Shown here in pieces: positions 23,534 to 31,136 of a stretch of 64,000 nucleotides of DNA (the stretch's first letter is position 1; each line of letters starts with the position of its first letter). Source of the DNA: Paraburkholderia sp. CNPSo 3274 (lineage in GTDB: Bacteria > Pseudomonadota > Gammaproteobacteria > Burkholderiales > Burkholderiaceae); assembly GCF_024206475.1 (NCBI RefSeq), contig NZ_JAMBPR010000023.1, positions 1 through 64,000 on the forward strand. The letters are read 5' to 3'. The notes below the pieces were generated by a model. It saw only the letters and a list, made by a program, of their open reading frames with translations. It had not been told where the DNA came from and did no database searches. The translations under genes were made by a program, and so were the position numbers.

Positions 23534-25435
23534 ATGTACGACTTGCTGAAAACCATTGACGACCCGGCGGATTTGCGCCGCCTTGATCGCCGCCAGTTGC
23601 AACCGCTTGCCGACGAACTGCGTGCCTTCGTTCTCGAGAGCGTCTCGCAGACGGGCGGCCACCTGTCGTCCAACCTCGGTACGGTCGAACTGACGATCGC
23701 GCTGCACTACGTGTTCGACACGCCGCGCGACCGCATCGTCTGGGACGTGGGCCATCAGACCTATCCGCACAAGATCCTGACGGGCCGCCGCGACCAGATG
23801 GCGACGCTGCGTCAACTCGGCGGCATTTCGGGCTTCCCGAAACGCGACGAGTCGCCGTACGACACGTTCGGCACCGCGCACTCGAGCACGTCGATTTCGG
23901 CGGCGCTCGGCATGGCCGTCGCGAGCAAGCTCAAGGGCGACAACGCCATGGGTATCGCCGTGATCGGCGACGGCGCGATGACGGCCGGCATGGCGTTCGA
24001 GGCGCTGAACAACGGCGGCGTCGAAGACGACGTGCCGCTGCTCGTCATCCTCAACGACAACGACATGTCGATTTCGCCGCCGGTTGGCGCGCTCAATCGC
24101 CATCTCGCGCGCCTCATGTCGGGCCGCTTCTACGCTGCCGCACGCGCGGGCGTGGAGCGCGTGCTGCGCCATGCGCCGCCGGTGCTCGACCTCGCGCGCA
24201 AGCTCGAAGAGCACGCGAAGGGCATGATCGTGCCGGCTACGCTGTTCGAGGAATTCGGCTTCAACTACATCGGGCCGATCGACGGCCACGACCTGGATTC
24301 ACTGATCCCGACGCTGCAGAACATCAAGGAACTGCGTGGCCCGCAATTCCTGCACGTCGTGACGAAGAAAGGCCAGGGCTACAAGCTCGCCGAAGCCGAT
24401 CCGGTCCTGTACCACGGTCCCGGCAAGTTCAACCCGGCCGAAGGCATCAAGCCGTCGGCAACGCCCGCGAAGAAGACCTACACGCAAGTGTTCGGCGAAT
24501 GGCTGTGCGACGCGGCCGAACTCGACCAGCGCGTGATCGGCATCACGCCGGCCATGCGCGAAGGCTCGGGCATGGTGGAGTTCGAAAAGCGCTTCCCGGA
24601 CCGCTACTACGACGTGGGCATCGCCGAGCAGCACGCCGTGACGTTCGCGGGCGGTCTCGCAGCCGAGGGCTTGAAGCCCGTGGTCGCGATCTACTCGACC
24701 TTCCTGCAGCGCGCGTATGACCAGCTGATCCACGACGTGGCGCTGCAGAACCTGCCGGTCGTGTTCGCGATCGACCGCGCGGGCCTCGTCGGCGCCGATG
24801 GCGCGACGCACGCGGGCGCGTACGATCTCGCGTTCATGCGCTGCGTCCCGAACATGATGATCATGGCGGCGTCCGACGAAAACGAATCCCGTCAGATGCT
24901 CTACACGGCGCTCCAGCAGGACTGCCCGACGGCCGTGCGCTACCCGCGCGGTGCGGGCACGGGCGTCGCGACCGTCAAGCAGATGGCCGCGCTGCCGGTG
25001 GGCAAGGGCGAAGTCCGCCGCGAGAGCAAGGCGCCGGCAGGCAGCCGCATCGCGATTCTCGCGTTCGGCACGATGGTTGCGCCGTCGCTCAAGGCCGCCG
25101 ATGAACTGGACGCCACCGTGGCGAACATGCGCTTCGTGAAGCCGCTCGACGCGGACCTCGTGAAGCAGCTCGCCGAAACGCATGACTACCTCGTGACCGT
25201 CGAGGAAGGCAGCATCATGGGCGGCGCCGGTTCGGCCTGTGTGGAAGCCCTCCTTGAAAGTGGGGTTATCAAGCCCGTACTACAATTGGGCCTCCCCGAC
25301 CGCTTCATCGATCACGGCGATCCGGCGAAGTTGCTGGCGGGCTGTGGGCTCGACGCAGCAGGGATCGCGAAGTCCATTCGCGAGCGTTTTCTCGACAAGG
25401 CGGTGTCCGGCAAGTCGGTGATGCGCGTCGCGTAA
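23534..25435 (+). CDS. dxs: 1-deoxy-D-xylulose-5-phosphate synthase
   Basis: 633 residues. It joins pyruvate and glyceraldehyde 3-phosphate with thiamine diphosphate, the first step of the MEP isoprenoid pathway. Visible motifs: the N-terminal SQTGGHLSSNLG and VWDVGHQTYPHK; the ThDP-Mg site GDGAMTAGMAFEALNN about residue 145; the catalytic Glu in VGIAEQHAVTFAGGLA; and the C-terminal transketolase domain. Length is typical. The ATG at MYDLLKTIDDP follows GGAACG; a GTG-type start 12 codons upstream is unlikely. Last gene of the xseB-ispA-dxs unit. Confidence 0.97.
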   Translation: MYDLLKTIDDPADLRRLDRRQLQPLADELRAFVLESVSQTGGHLSSNLGTVELTIALHYVFDTPRDRIVWDVGHQTYPHKILTGRRDQMATLRQLGGISGFPKRDESPYDTFGTAHSSTSISAALGMAVASKLKGDNAMGIAVIGDGAMTAGMAFEALNNGGVEDDVPLLVILNDNDMSISPPVGALNRHLARLMSGRFYAAARAGVERVLRHAPPVLDLARKLEEHAKGMIVPATLFEEFGFNYIGPIDGHDLDSLIPTLQNIKELRGPQFLHVVTKKGQGYKLAEADPVLYHGPGKFNPAEGIKPSATPAKKTYTQVFGEWLCDAAELDQRVIGITPAMREGSGMVEFEKRFPDRYYDVGIAEQHAVTFAGGLAAEGLKPVVAIYSTFLQRAYDQLIHDVALQNLPVVFAIDRAGLVGADGATHAGAYDLAFMRCVPNMMIMAASDENESRQMLYTALQQDCPTAVRYPRGAGTGVATVKQMAALPVGKGEVRRESKAPAGSRIAILAFGTMVAPSLKAADELDATVANMRFVKPLDADLVKQLAETHDYLVTVEEGSIMGGAGSACVEALLESGVIKPVLQLGLPDRFIDHGDPAKLLAGCGLDAAGIAKSIRERFLDKAVSGKSVMRVA

Positions 25436-25597
25436 GGTCGACTGAGGTCGCTATAGTTTGCCTGGCGCCTCGCGGCAGCCCAATTCACATTTGAACTGGC
25501 GGGCGGGTTCCTTACCCGGCTTTCCGTCAGCAAACGCCGGCTCATGCCGGCGTTTGCTATTTGCGCGCCGCGTACGGCGCGGCTTGAGGATAAGAAC
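25436..25597 (+). promoter_or_regulatory. Structured leader between dxs and folE2
   Basis: Three hairpins follow one another: GGGT/ACCC near 25506-25518; a perfect 13-bp stem AGCAAACGCCGGC/GCCGGCGTTTGCT with loop TCAT (25529-25558); and CGCGCCG/CGGCGCG (about 25564-25581) directly before the folE2 ribosome site. The large stem may end the dxs transcript, but it has no T tract. The last hairpin is placed to affect folE2 translation. I recognise no known riboswitch class. Confidence 0.45.
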
Positions 25598-26404
25598 ATG
25601 AATCAAATGAACCCGGCCTTCGTGATGCCGGACGTCCAAAGCTCCGTCGATACCCGTCAGATCGTGATCCAGCGCGTGGGCGTGAAGGCCGTGCGCCATC
25701 CGCTCACGGTGAAGACGAGCGCGGGCGACGTCCAGCCGAGCGTCGGCACGTGGAATCTCGACGTTCATCTGCCGGCCGACCAGAAGGGCACGCACATGTC
25801 GCGCTTCGTCGCGCTGCTCGAAGAGAACAAGGCGCCGCTCGAGCCCGCCACGTTCCGCGCGATGCTGGCCGCGATGCTCACGAAGCTTGAATCGCAGGCG
25901 GGTCGTATCGAAGTGACGTTCCCGTACTTCGTGAAGAAAGTGGCGCCGGTGTCGGGCGTGGAAAGTCTGCTGGACTACGAAGTGACGCTCACGGGCGACG
26001 TGCGCAACGGGCGAACGCGCCTCTTCCTCGAGGTGCTCGTGCCCGTGACGAGCCTCTGCCCGTGCTCGAAGAAGATCTCGCAATACGGCGCGCACAACCA
26101 GCGCTCGCACGTGACGATGAACGTCGAGTTCGAAGGCGATCTGCCGGTGGAAGACCTTATTCGCATCGCCGAAGAAGAGGCGTCGTGCGAGTTGTGGGGC
26201 CTGCTCAAGCGTCCGGACGAGAAGTTCGTGACCGAGCGCGCGTATGAGAACCCCAAGTTCGTCGAAGACCTCGTACGCGACGTGGCCGTGCGACTGAACG
26301 CCGACGCGCGCGTGATTGCCTATACGCTCGAAGCCGAGAATTTCGAGTCGATCCACAATCACAGCGCCTACGCTGTGATCGAGCACGACAAGCGCGCGGC
26401 GTAA
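25598..26404 (+). CDS. folE2: GTP cyclohydrolase FolE2 (type IB)
   Basis: 268 residues. It converts GTP to dihydroneopterin triphosphate for folate and queuosine synthesis. It is the IB type, unrelated in length to FolE: motifs SRFVALLEE, VPVTSLCPCSKKISQYGAHN with the active-site Cys, and the acidic EEASCELWGLLKRPDEK. FolE2 can use metals other than zinc and often replaces FolE when zinc is short, but no Zur box could be identified here. GAGGA ribosome site before the ATG. Single-gene unit closed by a strong terminator. Confidence 0.95.
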   Translation: MNQMNPAFVMPDVQSSVDTRQIVIQRVGVKAVRHPLTVKTSAGDVQPSVGTWNLDVHLPADQKGTHMSRFVALLEENKAPLEPATFRAMLAAMLTKLESQAGRIEVTFPYFVKKVAPVSGVESLLDYEVTLTGDVRNGRTRLFLEVLVPVTSLCPCSKKISQYGAHNQRSHVTMNVEFEGDLPVEDLIRIAEEEASCELWGLLKRPDEKFVTERAYENPKFVEDLVRDVAVRLNADARVIAYTLEAENFESIHNHSAYAVIEHDKRAA

Positions 26405-26431
26405 AGCTGGCCGCCTGGTTGCGCCGTCAAC

Positions 26432-26458
26432 AAAAAAGCCGCCCTTAGGCGGCTTTTT
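26432..26458. terminator. Bidirectional terminator between folE2 and tsaD
   Basis: Perfect 11-bp stem AAAAAGCCGCC/GGCGGCTTTTT with loop CTTA. The A and T runs on both sides make it work for folE2 on the plus strand and tsaD on the minus strand. Confidence 0.9.
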
Positions 26459-26480
26459 GACTTCTGCGGCGGCAAACGTA

Positions 26481-27509
26481 TTACTGCTGCGCGAGCGACG
26501 TCAAATCCCAGCGCGGCTTCACCGTGAACGCGTAATCGCGCGTGGCCTGCTCGGGCCAGCGCGCGAGGCGCAGCGCACCCGCGAGCGCGATCATCGCCCC
26601 GTTGTCGGTACACAGCGACAGGTCCGGGTAATGCACCTCGAAGCCGCGCTTTTGCGCTGCCGCCGAAAGCGTCTCGCGCAACTGCTTGTTCGCGCCCACG
26701 CCGCCCGCCACCACAAGGCGCTTCATGTTCGTGCGCTTGAGCGCGGCAAGCGATTTCGCGGCCAGCACTTCGACGGCTGCATCGACGAAACCGCGCGCGA
26801 TGTCGGCCTTGCCTTGCTCGCAGATGTTCGTGCCGAGCTTCTTCACTTGCGTGAGTACCGCCGTTTTGAGGCCGCTGAAACTGAAGTCGAGATCGCCCGA
26901 ATGCAGCATCGGACGCGGCAGTTCGACCGCGCCTGGCGTGCCGAACTCCGCGAGGCGCGAGACTTCCGGGCCGCCCGGATACCCCAGGCCGAGCAGCTTG
27001 GCCGTTTTGTCGAAGGCTTCCCCGGCGGCGTCGTCGAGCGTTTCACCGAGGGTTTCGTAGACGCCTACGTCGGTCACGCGCATGAGTTGCGTATGGCCGC
27101 CCGACACGAGCAGCGCGACGAACGGAAACGGCGGCGGCGCATCGACCAGCAGCGGCGAAAGCAGGTGCCCTTCGAGGTGGTGAATCCCCACGGTCGGCCG
27201 ATTCCAGGCCATGGCGAGCGCATTGGCGATGCTCGCGCCCACGAGCAGCGCGCCCGCGAGGCCGGGGCCTTGGGTAAAGGCGATGGCGTCGATGTCGCCT
27301 TTCGCCGCACCGCTCTTCGCGAGCACCTCTTCGAGCAGCGGCAGCGCGCGGCGGATATGGTCGCGCGAGGCAAGCTCCGGCACGACGCCGCCGTACTCGC
27401 GGTGCATGGCGATTTGCGAGTGCAGCGCGTGCGCGAGCAGGCCGCGCTCGCTGTCATAGAGCGCGAGGCCGGTTTCGTCGCAGGAGCTTTCGATGCCGAG
27501 AACGAGCAT
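26481..27509 (-). CDS. tsaD: tRNA N6-adenosine threonylcarbamoyltransferase TsaD
   Basis: 342 residues. With TsaB and TsaE it transfers the threonylcarbamoyl group from TC-AMP to A37 of tRNAs that read ANN codons. ASKHA-fold motifs are intact: LGIESSCDETGLALYD at the start, the metal-binding HHLEGH at about residue 108, LLVSGGHTQLM, and DLDFSFSGLKTA. The start at MLVLGIESS is the family norm; a GTG 11 codons upstream is possible. Full length, cytoplasmic, an essential function in most bacteria. Divergent from the BaiN-type flavoprotein gene. Confidence 0.96.
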   Translation of the reverse strand: MLVLGIESSCDETGLALYDSERGLLAHALHSQIAMHREYGGVVPELASRDHIRRALPLLEEVLAKSGAAKGDIDAIAFTQGPGLAGALLVGASIANALAMAWNRPTVGIHHLEGHLLSPLLVDAPPPFPFVALLVSGGHTQLMRVTDVGVYETLGETLDDAAGEAFDKTAKLLGLGYPGGPEVSRLAEFGTPGAVELPRPMLHSGDLDFSFSGLKTAVLTQVKKLGTNICEQGKADIARGFVDAAVEVLAAKSLAALKRTNMKRLVVAGGVGANKQLRETLSAAAQKRGFEVHYPDLSLCTDNGAMIALAGALRLARWPEQATRDYAFTVKPRWDLTSLAQQ

Positions 27510-27669
27510 GGTGTGGGGCAGGGCAACGGTATTGCGCGGCACGAGCAGCCAAAAACCGTCGCTAAATCAAGAATTAACAGAGCATAAAAGTATAGCAGCG
27601 CGCATCAAAGCCGGCTCGGGATGGCAAGCGGCGCCCACCGCGGACAAGCCCCGCCGTCGCGCAGGTAGA

Positions 27670-28899
27670 ATGCGCGCCATGGAATCTTTCGACATCGCCG
27701 TGATCGGCGCAGGGGCGGCCGGCATGATGTGCGCGGCGGTGGCGGGCCAGCAGGGCCGCCGCGTGGTGCTGATCGACCACGCGCCGCGCCTCGCGGAAAA
27801 AATCCGCATCTCGGGCGGCGGGCGCTGCAACTTCACGAACCTGCACGCTAGCCCGGCCAACTATCTCTCGAACAACCCGCATTTCTGCCGGTCGGCACTG
27901 GCGCGCTACACGCCGCGCGACTTCCTCGCGCTGCTGCGCCAGCATCGCGTGACCTGGCACGAAAAGCACAAGGGCCAGCTTTTCTGCGACCAGTCGAGCG
28001 ACGCGATCATCGACGTCCTGCGCGCCGAATGCGACGCGGGCCAGGTGGCGTGGCGCCGGCCGCTGCCGGTGGAAGCGGTGAGCCACGCCGACGGCGCGGG
28101 GTTCACGCTCGGCACGCCGCAGGGCGAGATACGCGCGAAAGCGCTCGTGATCGCGACCGGCGGCCTGTCGATCCCGAAGATCGGCGCAACCGACTTCGCG
28201 TATCGCATCGCGAAGCAGTTCGGCCACAAGCTCATCGACACGCGCCCGGCGCTCGTGCCGCTTACGTTCGCGCAGGACGAGTGGGCGCCCTATGTGCCGC
28301 TCGCGGGCGTTTCGCTCGAAGTTCACGTGGCGACGGGCGAGCGCAAGACCGGCGGCGCGTTCGACGAAGACCTGCTCTTCACGCACCGCGGCCTTTCCGG
28401 TCCCGGCGTCTTGCAGATTTCGAGCTTCTGGCAGCCCGGCCAGCCGATCCGCGTGAACCTGCTGCCCGAGCACGATCCGGCGGCGGCACTGATCGAAGCC
28501 AAAGGCGCGACGAAACGCCAGATCGGCAACCTGCTCGCCGAATGGGTGCCGGCGCGCCTCGCGCATGTGTGGCTTGAGGCGCATCAAGTGAAGGCCGACG
28601 CGCGTATCGCCGATCTGCCCGATAAAACGCTCCGCAAGATCGGCGAAGGGCTCGCCCAGTGGGCACTCACACCCACGGGCACCGAAGGCTACAAGAAAGC
28701 CGAAGTCACGCGCGGCGGCGTGGATACACGCGAGCTTTCCTCGGCGACGATGATGAGCCAGCGCGTGCCGGGCCTCTATTTCGTGGGCGAAGCCGTGGAC
28801 GTGACGGGCTGGCTCGGTGGCTACAACTTCCAGTGGGCGTGGGCCTCGGGCGTCGCGGCCGGTGAGGGTGCCGCGCACTATTCGGCGAGCGCAGGCTGA
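27670..28899 (+). CDS. BaiN/HI0933 family NAD(P)/FAD oxidoreductase
   Basis: 409 residues. The FAD-binding GxGxxG lies in IAVIGAGAAGMMCAAVAGQQ, followed by the family hallmark KIRISGGGRCNFTN at about residue 45. Near the C-terminus, GLYFVGEAVDVTGWLGGYNF closes the FAD site. Members (YhiN, HI0933, BaiN) are flavoproteins; BaiN-type ones reduce unsaturated steroids in gut bacteria, but the role in proteobacteria is not settled. Start is ambiguous between two ATGs three codons apart; the first has an AGG 5 bases upstream. No partner gene nearby. Confidence 0.88.
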   Translation: MRAMESFDIAVIGAGAAGMMCAAVAGQQGRRVVLIDHAPRLAEKIRISGGGRCNFTNLHASPANYLSNNPHFCRSALARYTPRDFLALLRQHRVTWHEKHKGQLFCDQSSDAIIDVLRAECDAGQVAWRRPLPVEAVSHADGAGFTLGTPQGEIRAKALVIATGGLSIPKIGATDFAYRIAKQFGHKLIDTRPALVPLTFAQDEWAPYVPLAGVSLEVHVATGERKTGGAFDEDLLFTHRGLSGPGVLQISSFWQPGQPIRVNLLPEHDPAAALIEAKGATKRQIGNLLAEWVPARLAHVWLEAHQVKADARIADLPDKTLRKIGEGLAQWALTPTGTEGYKKAEVTRGGVDTRELSSATMMSQRVPGLYFVGEAVDVTGWLGGYNFQWAWASGVAAGEGAAHYSASAG

Positions 28900-28980
28900 T
28901 TTCCCGACCGATACGAACTGCCGAATCTCTCGCGGTTGACCCCTGTCATTGTTGGCTGGGCGTCCGAGGTTCACGCTTGA

Positions 28981-29988
28981 ATGCCTGACCACGAGGAAAA
29001 GGTACGAAACGTGAATCGAGAGGAACAGCAGCACATCGGGCAAATGCACGGGCCACTGCGGCGAATCATGATTGCCGCGGACGATTCGAAGGCATCGACG
29101 CAGGCACTGCGTTTTGCGTCGCGTGTGGTGCCGCGCGACGCCCAGGTGCGTATCGTTTGCGCAGCCGAACAGCCAGGCGCGTGGAATGCGGGCGGCGCTT
29201 TCACCGCGGGCGATGCGTGGATGTCGGACGCGCTCAGCGCGGCGCGCGACGAATATCTCCACGCCGCCGAGCGCACGCTCGAGCAGGCGATGTCGGCGTT
29301 CAACGGACAAGTTGCCCTGGTCGAGGGGCAGGTGGTCGGTCTCTCCGCCGAGGCAGGCGCTGTCGTGCCTGCGCTCGCCGACGCGGCGCGTGACTGGCAG
29401 GCCGACATGCTGATCGTCGGCACGCGGCACCAGGGGCGCATGAAGCGTTGGGTCGACGGTTCGGTTTCGGGTGCGCTCGCGGTTTGCGCGCCCTGTCCGC
29501 TGCTGGTTGTGCCCGTGGAGTACGAAGAAGCGAACGGTCACGCGCCACTCGCCCGCATCCTGCTGGCGACGGACGGCAGTCCGGCCTCAGCCCGGGCGAT
29601 CGGCGCGGCGCTGCGGCTGACCGAACCGCAAGCCACGTTGCGCGCGGTTTATGTCGTGGACCGCAGCAGCGTGGCTGTCGACCCGGTGCCTGTCTCGGTG
29701 CTGGAGGATGCGCTCGCCGACTTTGGGCGCAAGGCGCTGGCCAGCGCACACACGCAGCTCGACGCGTCAGGCCGTGCCTATGAAACGGCGCTCGTGGCCA
29801 CCGCGCGCACGCGCGACGACGTTGCCCACACCGTTTTGCGCGACGCGCAGGACTGGCAGGCCGATCTCGTCGCGCTCGGCACGCAGGGCCGGCGAGGCGT
29901 CGCGCGCTGGCTGCTCGGCAGCGTCGCCCAGCGCGCCATCGAGGTCACGCATGTGCCGTTGCTGCTCGTCGGGCCGGGCGCTGCCTGA
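28981..29988 (+). CDS. Tandem universal stress protein (two UspA domains)
   Basis: 335 residues made of two Usp domains, about 28-178 and 190-332. Each begins with the beta1 Asp-containing segment (IMIAADDSKAS; ILLATDGSPAS) and ends with the ATP-binding G-x2-G-x9-G-S pattern (GTRHQGRMKRWVDGSVSG; GTQGRRGVARWLLGSVAQ). Both domains therefore look capable of binding ATP. Such tandem proteins resemble UspE and are induced by stress; the signal is unknown here. No membrane or catalytic domain is fused. A GC-rich stem-loop lies after the stop. Confidence 0.9.
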   Translation: MPDHEEKVRNVNREEQQHIGQMHGPLRRIMIAADDSKASTQALRFASRVVPRDAQVRIVCAAEQPGAWNAGGAFTAGDAWMSDALSAARDEYLHAAERTLEQAMSAFNGQVALVEGQVVGLSAEAGAVVPALADAARDWQADMLIVGTRHQGRMKRWVDGSVSGALAVCAPCPLLVVPVEYEEANGHAPLARILLATDGSPASARAIGAALRLTEPQATLRAVYVVDRSSVAVDPVPVSVLEDALADFGRKALASAHTQLDASGRAYETALVATARTRDDVAHTVLRDAQDWQADLVALGTQGRRGVARWLLGSVAQRAIEVTHVPLLLVGPGAA

Positions 29989-30036
29989 TGCTCCGCAGCC
30001 CCGCCAGGGAAGGCTCCGGGGGCGGTCGGTCCGGTT

Positions 30037-30066
30037 GCCGGAATTGGGGTTTCCCCCCAAACCGGC
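30037..30066 (+). terminator. Two-part stem-loop after the Usp gene
   Basis: Outer stem GCCGG/CCGGC and inner stem TTGGGG/CCCCAA, with a small internal loop. It lies 49 bases after the Usp stop and 65 bases before rpsU. There is no T tract; it may end the Usp message or lie in the rpsU promoter region. Confidence 0.4.
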
Positions 30067-30091
30067 ACGCGATGCCCAAATCCGGAACTGC

Positions 30092-30097
30092 TATACT
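30092..30097 (+). promoter_or_regulatory. Candidate -10 element for rpsU
   Basis: TATACT lies 33 bases before the rpsU start, a usual distance for a short leader. No matching -35 hexamer is seen at 16-18 bases, so confidence is limited. Confidence 0.4.
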
Positions 30098-30130
30098 CAG
30101 TCCTCTTTACCCCCGATCCGTTATTGGAAA

Positions 30131-30343
30131 ATGACGACCATCCGCGTAAAAGAAAATGAACCCTTTGAAGTCGCCATGCGCCGCTTCAAGCGCACGATCG
30201 AAAAGAACGGTCTGTTGACCGACCTTCGCGCGCGCGAGTTCTACGAGAAGCCTACGGCTGAACGCAAGCGCAAGAAGGCGGCGGCGGTGAAGCGCCACTT
30301 CAAGCGTCTGCGCAGCCAGATGTTGCCGAAGAAGCTGTACTGA
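30131..30343 (+). CDS. rpsU: 30S ribosomal protein S21
   Basis: 70 residues: MTTIRVKENEPFEVAMRRFK at the start and the basic tail RLRSQMLPKKLY, which is the standard S21 sequence. It is part of the small-subunit platform and helps initiate translation near the anti-Shine-Dalgarno end of 16S rRNA. It opens the macromolecular-synthesis gene set rpsU-yqeY-dnaG-rpoD. TTGGAAA just before the ATG is a modest ribosome site. A strong terminator follows before yqeY, so much of the rpsU transcript may be monocistronic. Confidence 0.96.
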   Translation: MTTIRVKENEPFEVAMRRFKRTIEKNGLLTDLRAREFYEKPTAERKRKKAAAVKRHFKRLRSQMLPKKLY

Positions 30344-30499
30344 TTCCGGCGTCGCCGTGGCGTGTGGCCGCGCAGTTCCAGCGTGGACCTCGCGTAAATG
30401 TCGCGGCGACTGGACAGCCCGTCCGCGGCCTTTGGTTACATCGCGCAACGCGGCCGCCGCTGTCCTTTGGTGTGGTCGCAACCATGTCGAATTTGCGCC

Positions 30500-30532
30500 A
30501 ACCCGCCTGGAAGCGTTTCCAGGCGGGTTTTT
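30500..30532 (+). terminator. Terminator between rpsU and yqeY
   Basis: A 13-bp perfect stem AACCCGCCTGGAA/TTCCAGGCGGGTT with loop GCGT, followed by TTT. It separates rpsU from the downstream genes and recalls the internal terminator after rpsU in E. coli. Confidence 0.85.
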
Positions 30533-30567
30533 GCATTCCAGCAACCCCAACGTAATTCAGGTGAGTG

Positions 30568-31014
30568 ATGAGTCTCAAAGACCAGATCAACGACGACATG
30601 AAAACCGCGATGCGCGCGCGCGAAAGCGAACGCCTCGCCACGATTCGTCTGCTGCTCGCCGCTATCAAGCAACGTGAAGTCGACGATCGCGTGACGCTCG
30701 ACGACGCGGCCATCACGGCCGTCATCGACAAGATGATGAAGCAGCGCAAGGACTCGATCAGCCAGTTCGAGGCCGCGGGCCGCACCGATCTCGTCGAGAA
30801 GGAAGCCGCCGAGCTGACCGTCCTGACCGCCTACATGCCCGCGCAGCTCTCGGACGCCGAGATCGCCGCCGAAGTGCAGGCCGCTGTCGCCGAGGTGGGC
30901 GCAGCCGGCCCGCAGGACATGGGCAAGGTGATGGGCGTGCTCAAGCCGAAGCTGGCCGGGCGCGCCGACATGACGGCCGTTTCCGGGCTCGTCAAAGCCG
31001 CGCTCTCGAAGTAA
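30568..31014 (+). CDS. yqeY: GatB/YqeY domain-containing protein
   Basis: 148 residues. It starts MSLKDQINDDMKTAMRARES and has the YqeY pattern with MMKQRKDSISQFEAAGRTDL and LTAYMPAQLSDAEI; the C-terminal half corresponds to the GatB tail domain that grips tRNA. Free-standing YqeY is common but its function is unclear; an amidotransferase-related or tRNA-binding role is supposed. AGGTGAG precedes the ATG. Its position between rpsU and dnaG is conserved in betaproteobacteria. Confidence 0.93.
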   Translation: MSLKDQINDDMKTAMRARESERLATIRLLLAAIKQREVDDRVTLDDAAITAVIDKMMKQRKDSISQFEAAGRTDLVEKEAAELTVLTAYMPAQLSDAEIAAEVQAAVAEVGAAGPQDMGKVMGVLKPKLAGRADMTAVSGLVKAALSK

Positions 31015-31136
31015 GCGCACCCGGCTCGCACGCGGCGCCGGCCCGGCACAAGGGCGGACGCCGCGAGGCCCGTACGTCACGCGTCTGTCACGTATCGGGC
31101 CGCGCGAGCCCCGGCTGCCCAAGCGCGTTCGCTTCG

